Of a DNA stretch of 64,000 nucleotides, positions 52,068 through 59,995 are shown piece by piece (the first letter of the stretch is position 1; each line of letters starts with the position of its first letter). A model generated the notes under the pieces. The model saw only the letters and a program-made list of their open reading frames with translations. It was not told the origin of the DNA and made no database searches. This DNA is from Mycobacterium deserti (lineage in GTDB: Bacteria; Actinomycetota; Actinomycetes; Mycobacteriales; Mycobacteriaceae): the NCBI RefSeq assembly GCF_025345615.1, contig NZ_JAODWD010000001.1, forward strand, positions 372,001 through 436,000, in the 5' to 3' direction. The position numbers and the translations under genes are program-made.

Positions 52068-52772
52068 GTGAGCGAAAGCACCGTGTCGTTGGAGAGGGCA
52101 CTCGACGAGACGCGGACCGGGGATCTGTGGTTGTTCCGCGGCAGTTCGGGTCCTGACCGCGCGATACAGTCGATGACCAACGCCCCGGTCAACCACGTGG
52201 GCATGACGATCGCGATCGAGGATCTACCGCCGCTGATCTGGCACGCCGAACTCGGCGACAAGCTGACCGACATGTGGACGGGCGACAACCACCGCGGGGT
52301 TCAGCTCAACGACGCGCGCCAGGTCGTGGAGCGGTGGGTGCACAAGTACCACCAGAGGTGCTGGTTTCGAGAGCTCACGCCCTTCGCCAACCGTGACCAG
52401 GAGGACCGCGCACTCAAAGTCGTTGCGCGCATGGATGGTACGCCGTTTCCCACCACCGCCCGCCTCACCGGACGCTGGTTTCGCGGACGGCTCGCCGTCG
52501 CCGACTTCACCCGCGGATTACCGTTCGTGCACAGCAAGGTCCGCGAAGCCACGCAGCGCAGGAAGGTCGAGAGGCTACAAGTGGGCCTCGAGACCGCCTA
52601 CTGCGCCGAGACCGTTGCCATCACCTACGAGCAGATGGGCTTGTTGTCGACGGAGAAGCACTTCAACTGGTTCGACCCGGGTTCGTTCTGGAGCGGCGAC
52701 GAGCTGCCGTTGGCACCCGGATACCAACTCGGCAAGGAGATTGCCGTCGTGGTGAATTCATCACCGGTCTGA
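52068..52772 (+). CDS. Permuted papain-like/NlpC-P60-type protein
   Basis: 234 residues. An early His (VNHVGM, His43) and a late Cys (AYCAET, Cys179) give the circularly permuted order of YiiX-like amidases. There is no signal peptide, so it acts in the cytoplasm or on the membrane's inner face, perhaps on lipid or peptide amides. GTG 52068 lies 6 nt after TAAGCT (leaderless). It converges with the glycosyltransferase by a 12-nt overlap. Confidence 0.75.
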   Translation: MSESTVSLERALDETRTGDLWLFRGSSGPDRAIQSMTNAPVNHVGMTIAIEDLPPLIWHAELGDKLTDMWTGDNHRGVQLNDARQVVERWVHKYHQRCWFRELTPFANRDQEDRALKVVARMDGTPFPTTARLTGRWFRGRLAVADFTRGLPFVHSKVREATQRRKVERLQVGLETAYCAETVAITYEQMGLLSTEKHFNWFDPGSFWSGDELPLAPGYQLGKEIAVVVNSSPV

Positions 52773-54059
52773 GTTGGTCGCACCCTGGGGCGCGCACTCG
52801 CGGTCGACGATGCCGGCAAGGCCGGCGAAGCCCGGCGCCGCAGCCATCTCGTCGGCGATGCGCCTGCTGGCCTGCCGGTAGCACGGCTCGTTGAGGACGC
52901 CGAGGATGGCCCGCCGAAGAGCCCGTACCGTCGGCCGTTCGGTCCGCAGCCGCCTGCCGACGCCCGACCACGCTACCCGCGCACCGACCTCGGGTTTGTC
53001 CTCCTTGCCGCCGGTGGCGACGATCGGCACGCCGTAGCGGAGGGCGTACTGGACGCCGCCATACCCGCCGTTGGTGACGTAAACCGCGGTGCGCGGCAAC
53101 AATTCGTCGTACGGGAGGTAGCTTGCCGCGCGAGCGTTCGACGGCAGCGGCGGCAGCGTGTCCACCGGGCGGCCACCGGTCGTGACGACGACCAGCACGT
53201 CTTCGTCAGCAAGTGCGCGCAGTGTCGGCCCGATGACTTGGCCGTAGTCGGCGTTGGCCACCGTGCCCTGCGTGACGTGCACGACGGGCAGTTTGCCGTC
53301 CAGGTCGCCCCACCACGACGGCAGCGGAGCCTGCGAGCCGGTCGCCGACAGCGGGCCGACGAAGTGCAGAGTGGAAGGCGCGTCGGACATCGGGTATTCG
53401 AACGACGGCACGGTGAACTGCACCAGCGCGTCGGCGCGTCGACCCCAGTCGGTGAGCGCGCCCGTCATCGGAGCGCCGTGGATTGCGGTGTGCAGGTCGT
53501 CAACGACTTTGGCAGGCCGGCGAAGCACCCGGCGGTTCAGCGCCGCGAGCATGGTGTTGCGTTGGCGGTTGAGAACGCGACTCGGTTGCAGACCCATGCC
53601 ATAGGGAGCGGTGTCTCGACTCTCGATCGGAAGCGGAATCACGCCGCACTGCACGACGGCGGGCCGCAGAGCGCGCTCGTGCCCGAGGACCAACGCGGCA
53701 CCAAAGAATGCGGGATCGGCAAGGATGGCGTCCGCGGGCTGTGCCGCCAGGGCCGCCATGATGGCGCGGTACTGAGCTTCGGCCGGCCGAATGAACACAT
53801 GCTCGAGATCGAAGGCGATTGCCCTGGCGCCTCTGACCTTCGCCCGCTCGGGGAAGAGTTCCAACAGTGGCGTGTCGTCGAAGTCGGCCTCGTCGGGGAG
53901 CGGCAGGTACGTCGCGCCCGTTGCGACGACCTTCTCGGCGAACATCGAACCGGTCAGGAACCGCACGTCGTCGCCGCGCTCGACGAATTGCCGGGCGAGG
54001 AACAACAACGGCGTCACATGGCCGACTGCAGGAAAACTTCCGATCAGGATCGATGACAT
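52761..54059 (-). CDS. GT1-family (UGT/MGT-like) glycosyltransferase
   Basis: 432 residues, GT-B fold. It has an N-terminal GHVTPLLFLARQFVERG acceptor-domain start and a C-terminal donor motif (SYLPYDELLPRTAVYVTNGGYGG), with Asn-Gly-Gly in place of the usual His-Gly-Gly. MGT-type members glycosylate macrolides, sterols or glycolipid precursors. ATG 54059. It is divergent from a TetR gene, which may control it. Confidence 0.85.
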   Translation of the reverse strand: MSSILIGSFPAVGHVTPLLFLARQFVERGDDVRFLTGSMFAEKVVATGATYLPLPDEADFDDTPLLELFPERAKVRGARAIAFDLEHVFIRPAEAQYRAIMAALAAQPADAILADPAFFGAALVLGHERALRPAVVQCGVIPLPIESRDTAPYGMGLQPSRVLNRQRNTMLAALNRRVLRRPAKVVDDLHTAIHGAPMTGALTDWGRRADALVQFTVPSFEYPMSDAPSTLHFVGPLSATGSQAPLPSWWGDLDGKLPVVHVTQGTVANADYGQVIGPTLRALADEDVLVVVTTGGRPVDTLPPLPSNARAASYLPYDELLPRTAVYVTNGGYGGVQYALRYGVPIVATGGKEDKPEVGARVAWSGVGRRLRTERPTVRALRRAILGVLNEPCYRQASRRIADEMAAAPGFAGLAGIVDRECAPQGATNSDR

Positions 54060-54081
54060 GGCCGCCCCCCGGCAGATATGG

Positions 54082-54098
54082 ATACTGTGCTGTAGTAT
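54082..54098. promoter_or_regulatory. Short inverted repeat over the TetR -10 box
   Basis: ATACT-N7-AGTAT lies between the glycosyltransferase and TetR genes; the right arm is part of the TAGTAT -10 box before GTG 54107. It is a plausible autoregulatory operator. Confidence 0.4.
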
Positions 54099-54106
54099 TC
54101 ATTACT

Positions 54107-54760
54107 GTGTCACCCAAGTCAATATCCCGCGGCGCATCTCGTCCCTATCGGTCGGCGCTGCGCCAGCAGCAGGCCGATGCGACCCGATCGCGGGTCGTGG
54201 CCAGCGCGGCGAAACTGTTCGCCGCCGACGGGTACGCGCGCACCACGCTCGCGAAGATCGCCGCCGACGCGGGGGTGTCCGCCGAAACGGTCCAGGGTCA
54301 AGGACCCAAGGCCGCTTTGCTCATCGCAGCCATCGAGTATGCGGCGTTCGGAGTGTCCGGTGAGGAGAACCTTCTCAATCTCGATGTCGGCCGCCAGTTT
54401 CTGGCCATCGATGACCCCGCACAGGCGCTCGACTTCCTCTCCGCGGCGCAGACGGAGGTCCACCAGCGGTGCGCCGAGTTGGGCTTGGCGCTGATCGGCG
54501 CCGCTACCGCCGACCCGGAGTTGGACCGCTATCAGAACGATCTGACGGCAAGCGTCACATCACAGATCCGGCGAGTGCTCGAGGTATTCCGCGACCGCGG
54601 GTGGTTGCGCGACGACGTTCCGTTCGACGAGTTGGTCGAGACCGCCGCTGTTCTCGGTGGTTTCGAGGTCTTCCTGCGGGTGACGCGCGGCGACGGCTGG
54701 AGCGTGGACGCATACCGCGCCTGGAACAGGCGCGTGATCGGCGAAGCCCTACTGCCCTAG
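54107..54760 (+). CDS. TetR-family regulator
   Basis: 217 residues. Helix-turn-helix at about 25-70 (TTLAKIAADAGVSAETVQGQGPK), where the usual Y-x-x-F-x-x-K helix end is replaced by VQGQGPK, so the DNA-binding helix is somewhat unusual. GTG 54107 follows TAGTAT by 8 nt (leaderless). It probably regulates itself and the divergent glycosyltransferase. Confidence 0.84.
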   Translation: MSPKSISRGASRPYRSALRQQQADATRSRVVASAAKLFAADGYARTTLAKIAADAGVSAETVQGQGPKAALLIAAIEYAAFGVSGEENLLNLDVGRQFLAIDDPAQALDFLSAAQTEVHQRCAELGLALIGAATADPELDRYQNDLTASVTSQIRRVLEVFRDRGWLRDDVPFDELVETAAVLGGFEVFLRVTRGDGWSVDAYRAWNRRVIGEALLP

Positions 54761-55764
54761 AGGCGCGCGAAGCAGGGGTTGTCGTCTTCCCTGGGGATCG
54801 ACGCGTTCTGGCTGGAGAACTTGCCGACGACTCCCCCGTCGGTGACCTCGACGCTGTCGGCGTGGATGCCAAGCGGATAGTTGTCGTTGAGTTTCTTCGT
54901 CAGGTCGTTCAGGGCGGACTGCACCGCATCCTTGGGTAGCGGGCCGACGACCTCTAGCACCTCGAGGTTGAGATCACCGTCGGCGACGACGGGCTTGGCC
55001 GTCACGCTGTTGTCGCCGGCTTGCAGGACGACGGTGCCCGCGCCCGGCTCGGTGGTCACGCCGGTGATCAGGTTGCCGACACCCGGAAGGTTCTCGGCCA
55101 CAGTGTCTTTGATGCCGGCTGATTTCCAGCTGAGGGTGGCTTCGAGCGAGCCGATGGTGCCCTTGGAGTCCGCCGTCTCCTGCAATCGGACGTCCTTGAG
55201 TGTCACGTCGGCGGTCATACCGTCCGCACTCTGGACGCGATCGCCGGCGGTGACGACCGAGATATTGGTGTAGTGGCCGGTGATGTGCTGCCAGAGGAAC
55301 GGCGGGTTCACGCCGAACGAGATGGTGGCGCCGTCCTCGACGACGCACTGGGCGACCTCGGTCAGAATGCTGTCGGCCCGCTGGCGCGCATACAGTTCGC
55401 CGCCGGCGAGACCGCCGACGAGGAGGGCGACGACGATGATTGCCGTGAGGATGACCGTCGTGCGGTTGCGCCGGCGCGGCTTCCCCGGCGCGGCTGGCTG
55501 CTCAGGCGGCGGTGGCGGTGGCGGTGGCGGCGGCGGTGGATAGCGCTCGAACTGCTGGGTGGTGCGCACATCGGCGGGCGACGGCGGACGCGGATACCGC
55601 TGCGGCGGGCTCGGCGGCGGCGGACCGACGTTCGGAGGGCGCTGACGAGCGCGGATCTGCTCAGTGGGCGCTTCGGGCGGCACCGGCCGGCCCGGGGGGC
55701 GAGGTGGCGGTTGTCCCCTGCCGCGCCAGTCAGGCTGACCGGGGTGCTGCGGCGGCCGTGTCAC
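54757..55764 (-). CDS. DUF2993 (LmeA-like) protein with proline-rich cytoplasmic tail
   Basis: 335 residues. A proline-rich N-terminal region (about 1-98, including twelve consecutive prolines) and a basic stretch precede one membrane helix (about 103-125). The extracytoplasmic DUF2993 domain (about 126-320) follows. LmeA, a member of the family, is a periplasmic protein needed for lipomannan elongation. GTG 55764. It converges with the TetR gene with a 4-nt overlap. Confidence 0.86.
   Translation of the reverse strand: MTRPPQHPGQPDWRGRGQPPPRPPGRPVPPEAPTEQIRARQRPPNVGPPPPSPPQRYPRPPSPADVRTTQQFERYPPPPPPPPPPPPEQPAAPGKPRRRNRTTVILTAIIVVALLVGGLAGGELYARQRADSILTEVAQCVVEDGATISFGVNPPFLWQHITGHYTNISVVTAGDRVQSADGMTADVTLKDVRLQETADSKGTIGSLEATLSWKSAGIKDTVAENLPGVGNLITGVTTEPGAGTVVLQAGDNSVTAKPVVADGDLNLEVLEVVGPLPKDAVQSALNDLTKKLNDNYPLGIHADSVEVTDGGVVGKFSSQNASIPREDDNPCFARL
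55504..55539. repeat. Proline-codon tract (12 codons)
   Basis: Alternating CCA/CCG codons on the minus strand make a GGCGGT-like short tandem repeat inside the DUF2993 gene. Length variation would stay in frame only in steps of three bases. Confidence 0.7.
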
Positions 55765-55844
55765 TTCCGCAATTCTGCCTTATCGAGCCCCTCTCGTGTT
55801 TGCGGACATGCTCGCGCTCGGACCCCGGGCGTAAAGTTCCGGCC

Positions 55845-56021
55845 ATGGCCGAGCCCGATCCTCGCGAGAAGTATCGCCAGCTGCCGCCCAGTGTCGACAG
55901 CGAGGACCTGGTGATGGAGGTCGACGCCGAGCTGGCTGAAGTCGAACAGGCAGGCAGACCCGATGCCAACAGCGGCGCAGAGCCGTATCTGCGCATCACC
56001 GGATGGCTGCCGCCGCGCTAA
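55845..56021 (+). CDS. Small acidic protein, 58 residues
   Basis: Begins MAEPDPREKYRQLPPSVD; an acidic central helix (DLVMEVDAELAEVEQ) is followed by a short AEPYLRITGWLPPR end. No membrane segment. A TAAAGT -10 box lies 7 nt before ATG 55845, giving a leaderless gene, and composition and codon pattern fit neighbours. Function unknown. Confidence 0.68.
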   Translation: MAEPDPREKYRQLPPSVDSEDLVMEVDAELAEVEQAGRPDANSGAEPYLRITGWLPPR

Positions 56022-56153
56022 ACGCCATCGGCCGAGAGATCTCCCCGCCACCGCTGCTCGTATTCGTCGACCACCGGCTCACTTCCTGTGCCCTAGGACA
56101 TTCACTGACGGCCGTCATTGACGAGTGCCAATGAGTGTGGTTACGTTGCCCGC

Positions 56154-56783
56154 GTGAAGTCGCAGAGCGCCGTCGCGGAGACCCGCGCAACGCGTGGCGG
56201 CGTTCGACAGGTACGAATGCAGGAAACGCGAGCACGTCTGTTCGATGCCGCATTGGCCGAAATTGGCCGGTCTGGGCTGGCCGGTGCTGACGTCACCGCC
56301 ATCGCCAGCGGGGCGGGTGTCGTGCGTGGCACCTTCTACTTTCACTTCCCGACCAAGGAACACGTTCTGGTCGAGTTGGAACTCAACGAAGAGGCCAGGA
56401 TCGTCGCTGAACTCGACGTCGCACAGACCGATTCCGAGGACCTCGTGTCAGTCCTGACGCTCCTGGTTCGTCATGTCGTCGCCGCCGAGCACCGTTTGGG
56501 TCCCGTGGTGTTCCGCGAGATGTTGGGGTTGCACTTCTCCGCGAACCGACCAGTCGAGGACGAAGTGTCGCAGCACCCCCTGGCGGAGTTCGTCATTGCT
56601 GCGATCGCCAGAGCACAGGGGGCGGGCCGGGTTCCTGCGGAGTCTGACGCCGCCGAACTTGGAGTGTTCTTCATGACCGGACTTTTCGCGCTGCTCGCGA
56701 CTGGCGGTCAATCTTCCGCGACGTCGGATGCCCTTGTGGGCCGGTATGTCAGGACCATCGTCAAAGGAATGGAGACACGATGA
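56154..56783 (+). CDS. TetR-family regulator
   Basis: 209 residues. DNA-binding domain at about 25-70 (GADVTAIASGAGVVRGTFYFHFPTKE). GTG 56154 follows TACGTT by 6 nt (leaderless); upstream in-frame starts lack support. Its stop overlaps the ATG of the ferritin-like gene (ATGA), so both are made from one transcript and the regulator probably senses that enzyme's substrate or product. Confidence 0.87.
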   Translation: MKSQSAVAETRATRGGVRQVRMQETRARLFDAALAEIGRSGLAGADVTAIASGAGVVRGTFYFHFPTKEHVLVELELNEEARIVAELDVAQTDSEDLVSVLTLLVRHVVAAEHRLGPVVFREMLGLHFSANRPVEDEVSQHPLAEFVIAAIARAQGAGRVPAESDAAELGVFFMTGLFALLATGGQSSATSDALVGRYVRTIVKGMETR

Positions 56784-57604
56784 ACGACACCAGAATCGAC
56801 GGCTACCGGGAATTCCTGAAGAGGCGTGATGGCGAAGCCGATCTACTCAACCGCCGCTTGGCCAATCGGGAAGACTTCTTCGACGACCTTGAAACGAACC
56901 CCGTCAGATCCCTGCACCCCGCTGACAGAACGACGTTCCTGCGGAACATGCGACGAAGGAAACCCGAACCGGGCTTGGACAGGAAGATGCTGTTTCTGCT
57001 GGCCACCGCCAAGCTCAATCAGGCCGAACGATTTGGAGTCGGCCTCGGCGAGACCTACGGCCTCAACAGCGACGAGAGCCTCCCGCCCGAACGGGTTTAT
57101 CTCGAACTCGAAGAGCACTACCACACCCGACTGCTGGCCTACGTGCTGGACGTATTCGAGCTGACGTTCCAAGTCGTCCCACCACCGTTCGTCATGCGTC
57201 AGTTCGTCAAGACCGGGGTCTTCCTGCCGGAGCGGCTGGGGTTCGTTTTCGTCGGAGCGGCGGAGATGGCCGGCTGCATCATGTTCGACGAACTGCGCCG
57301 CGTCGGTGTTGAGCTGTTCGCCGACGAACCCGAAGTCTGCGAGCGAATCGAGCGGCTTTACAGCGAAATCCTGACCGATGAAATCGGGCACGTCGGCTAT
57401 TGCGCGTCGCGATGCACGTCAGCGGAACGCGCCGTCATGCGTTGGCTCTACCCAAGAATCGGAAGGCTGTTTGCGCGCCAGACTGCTGAGATCAGCCTGC
57501 TCATCGACCCTGCTGAATTGCGCGCCCGTTTGGACCGGCCCTTCATCGTCGAGGAACTGACCGCTGGACTGACCAACGAGACCTATTTGGTCACCCATCC
57601 GTGA
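56780..57604 (+). CDS. Di-iron ferritin-like protein
   Basis: 274 residues, mainly helical. Two ExxH motifs (Glu112-x2-His115 and Glu201-x2-His204) and Glu162 between them outline a four-helix di-iron site as in ribonucleotide reductase R2/desaturase/AurF-like oxygenases. An N-terminal helix would supply the remaining carboxylate. The substrate is unknown. It is coupled to a TetR regulator, so production is probably inducible. No adjacent redox partner is seen. Confidence 0.72.
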   Translation: MNDTRIDGYREFLKRRDGEADLLNRRLANREDFFDDLETNPVRSLHPADRTTFLRNMRRRKPEPGLDRKMLFLLATAKLNQAERFGVGLGETYGLNSDESLPPERVYLELEEHYHTRLLAYVLDVFELTFQVVPPPFVMRQFVKTGVFLPERLGFVFVGAAEMAGCIMFDELRRVGVELFADEPEVCERIERLYSEILTDEIGHVGYCASRCTSAERAVMRWLYPRIGRLFARQTAEISLLIDPAELRARLDRPFIVEELTAGLTNETYLVTHP

Positions 57605-57638
57605 CACCGATCTGAGACAACGAGCGCCAGGTCACGAC

Positions 57639-57806
57639 ATGATCGCTCTCGACTTCCGCGCCCGCGACGACGAGCCCAGTGTGATCCACGTCGATCAGGA
57701 AGTTGGTTACCGGATCACTACTCTCGCACCGGACTTCGCCGCGTTCGTCAACGGCCTACGACACGCAGAAGACTTCGACGAGGAATATGTTGCTCGGGAC
57801 CGCTAA
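57639..57806 (+). pseudogene. C-terminal remnant of a SMI1/KNR4-like protein
   Basis: 55 codons from an ATG (DMIALDFRARDDEP, VIHVDQEVGYRITTL, APDFAAFVNGL) match what I know of the C-terminal part of SMI1/KNR4 proteins. The frame is also open for 22 codons upstream, and that part (GHD before MIALD) fits the family too. The N-terminal two thirds are missing, displaced by the ferritin-like gene. SMI1/KNR4 proteins often serve as immunity proteins to polymorphic toxins, so this may be an orphaned relic. A short functional protein is not excluded. Confidence 0.55.
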
Positions 57807-58876
57807 ACGTTGAAGCGGAACTCGACCACGTCGCCGTCGGACATCACGTAGTCCTTGCCCTCCATCCGGACCTTGCCCGCGGCCTTGGCCGCCGCCATCG
57901 AGCCGGCTTCCATCAGGTCGTCGTAGGAGACGATTTCGGCCTTGATGAAACCCTTCTCGAAGTCGGTGTGGATGACGCCGGCTGCCTTGGGCGCCGTGTC
58001 GCCCTGGTGAATCGTCCACGCGCGCGACTCTTTTGGTCCCGCCGTCAGGAAGGTCTGCAACCGCAGGGTGTGAAAACCTGCCCGTGCCAGCGCATCTAGG
58101 CCGCGTTCGGTCTGGCCGATGGACTCCAGCAGCTCGGCGGCCGACTCCTCGTCGAGCTCCTGCAGCTCGGCCTCGATCTTTGCGTCGAGGAACACCGCAT
58201 CGGCGGGCGCGACCATCTCACGCAGCGACGCCACCCGCGCCTCGTCGGTCAGCACCGCCTCGTCGGCGTTGAACACGTACAGGAACGGTTTGGTGGTCAG
58301 CAGATTCAGCTCGCGCAGCAGTGATGCGTCGAAGCCCGCGCCGAACAGCGTCGCGCCCCCGTTCAAGATGTCCTGCGCCGCGACCGCGGCTTCGTGCATC
58401 GGCCGGCGGTCCTTGTGCGTGCGCGCCTCTTTCTCCAGCCGCGGTATCGCCCGCTCCAACGTTTGCATGTCCGCCAAGATCAATTCGGTCTCGATGACCT
58501 CGATATCGGACTTCGGGTCGATGCGGCCGTCGACGTGGGCGACGTCGTCGTCGGTGAACACCCGCACGACTTGGCAGATCGCGTCGCTCTCACGGATGTT
58601 GGCGAGGAACTTGTTGCCGAGGCCGGCCCCCTCCGAGGCGCCCTTGACGATTCCGGCGATATCGACGAATGTGACCGGCGCATGGACGATCTTCTCCGAG
58701 TCGAACATTCTGGCCAGCTCGCCCAACCGCGGATCGGGCAGCGGCACGACTCCCTCGTTCGGCTCGATCGTCGCGAACGGGTAATTGGCCGCCAGCACGT
58801 CGTTGCGCGTCAGCGCGTTGAACAGAGTCGATTTGCCGACGTTAGGCAAGCCGACGATTCCAAGGTTGAGGCCCAC
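57803..58876 (-). CDS. ychF: Ribosome-associated ATPase YchF (Obg-family)
   Basis: 357 residues. G1 motif GLPNVGKST (about 9-17), then a DIAG G3-type motif, the NADE-type G4 variant that switches specificity to ATP, and a C-terminal TGS-like domain with the [10 protein letters not shown] and [12 protein letters not shown] motifs. It corresponds to M. tuberculosis Rv1112 in order and type. GTG 58876. Its stop overlaps that of the SMI1/KNR4 remnant. Confidence 0.95.
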   Translation of the reverse strand: MGLNLGIVGLPNVGKSTLFNALTRNDVLAANYPFATIEPNEGVVPLPDPRLGELARMFDSEKIVHAPVTFVDIAGIVKGASEGAGLGNKFLANIRESDAICQVVRVFTDDDVAHVDGRIDPKSDIEVIETELILADMQTLERAIPRLEKEARTHKDRRPMHEAAVAAQDILNGGATLFGAGFDASLLRELNLLTTKPFLYVFNADEAVLTDEARVASLREMVAPADAVFLDAKIEAELQELDEESAAELLESIGQTERGLDALARAGFHTLRLQTFLTAGPKESRAWTIHQGDTAPKAAGVIHTDFEKGFIKAEIVSYDDLMEAGSMAAAKAAGKVRMEGKDYVMSDGDVVEFRFNV

Positions 58877-58960
58877 AGGGTCGACAGTCTAGGAGACTGT
58901 GACGGGCGCGCCAGAACCGCGCTCACAGCCACTTCAAGCAGAAGCCGGTACGGTCTACCT

Positions 58961-59995
58961 GTGTCAGCACAGCGTGCCAGGTCGGCGGTAACGCCCGACC
59001 ATCGCTCTGCGCATCCCAGTTTCCCCGGTATCCCGTCGTGGGGTGCTGTTGTGCTCGCCGTCACAGCGACCGCGATCGGGTTCGCGTTCGACGCCGGATC
59101 GGGCAACAAAGATCTGAGCACGGTGTTCGCTGCCGTGTACGTCATCGGCTGTGTGGCCGCCGTGCTCGCGGTGCGCCAGTCCGGCGTCTTCACCGCCGTC
59201 ATCCAGCCGCCGCTCATCCTGTTCGGCGCCGTGCCGTCGGCCTATTTCCTGTTCCACAACGGCGAGCTCGACGGCCTGAAGGATCTCGCGATCAACTGCG
59301 GCTATCCGCTGGTCGAACGGTTCCCGTTGATGTTCTTCACCTCTGCCGGTGTGCTGCTGATCGGAATGGCCCGCTGGTACTACGGGATGTCCACGCGCCG
59401 AGCGACGCCGCGGACCACCGCACGGGACACCAAGGACGCCAAAGCCGCCAAGGACAGCGCCGCCGGCGGGCTCAAGTCAGCGGTGACCTCGAAGATGTCG
59501 TCGCTGCTGACCCACGACGCCGACGAGGACGAGCAGGACGACGCCGAAGCCGTCCCGGCCCCACGCCGCAAGCGCAGCACCGAGCGTTCCACGCGCACCG
59601 CCGCCTCGAAGAGCCGCACCGCCAAGCGCACGACGTCATCGCGATCGCGCCAGAACCGGGCGCCCGAGACCGAGATCATCGAGCCGGTCGTGGAGCGGAC
59701 GCGTCGCGCCCGCGCCAGCCGGTCCACCGAGCCCCCGGTCGAGCCACGCCGCAGGTCCCGCACCTCGTCGTCGAACCCGCGCAAATCGGTCCCTCCCGCC
59801 GACCGCACCTACGAGCGCCCGCCGCGGCGGCGACGTCTCGACGACTACGAGCCCCTGGAACCGCACGGCACCAATGGGAACGGCACGCACCATCCGGTAT
59901 CGCGGGTGCGCTACCGCGGTGCGGAGGAGACCCCGGCGCCGCGGCGACGGACAGCGCGCGACTGGGAGCCCGAGGGCTGGAAGTACGACGTCTAG
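58961..59995 (+). CDS. DUF6542-type membrane protein with basic tail
   Basis: 344 residues. The N-terminal 145 residues carry about four membrane helices (WGAVVLAVTATAIGFAF and following), and the rest is a long, low-complexity Arg/Ser/Thr/Pro-rich cytoplasmic tail. It corresponds to Rv1111c of M. tuberculosis by position and layout. GTG 58961 lies 6 nt after TACGGT (leaderless). It is convergent with the penicillin-binding lipoprotein (4-nt overlap). Function unknown. Confidence 0.82.
   Translation: MSAQRARSAVTPDHRSAHPSFPGIPSWGAVVLAVTATAIGFAFDAGSGNKDLSTVFAAVYVIGCVAAVLAVRQSGVFTAVIQPPLILFGAVPSAYFLFHNGELDGLKDLAINCGYPLVERFPLMFFTSAGVLLIGMARWYYGMSTRRATPRTTARDTKDAKAAKDSAAGGLKSAVTSKMSSLLTHDADEDEQDDAEAVPAPRRKRSTERSTRTAASKSRTAKRTTSSRSRQNRAPETEIIEPVVERTRRARASRSTEPPVEPRRRSRTSSSNPRKSVPPADRTYERPPRRRRLDDYEPLEPHGTNGNGTHHPVSRVRYRGAEETPAPRRRTARDWEPEGWKYDV

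Noticed and set aside
55504..55539. Short tandem repeat considered as CRISPR or regulatory repeat
   Set aside because: It is a run of proline codons inside a coding gene, with no spacers.
56022..56153. Short minus-strand frames reading like a protein tail (ending DEYEQRWRGDLSADGV)
   Set aside because: The frame is interrupted by a stop after about 24 codons and has no start or ribosome site; at most a decayed fragment.
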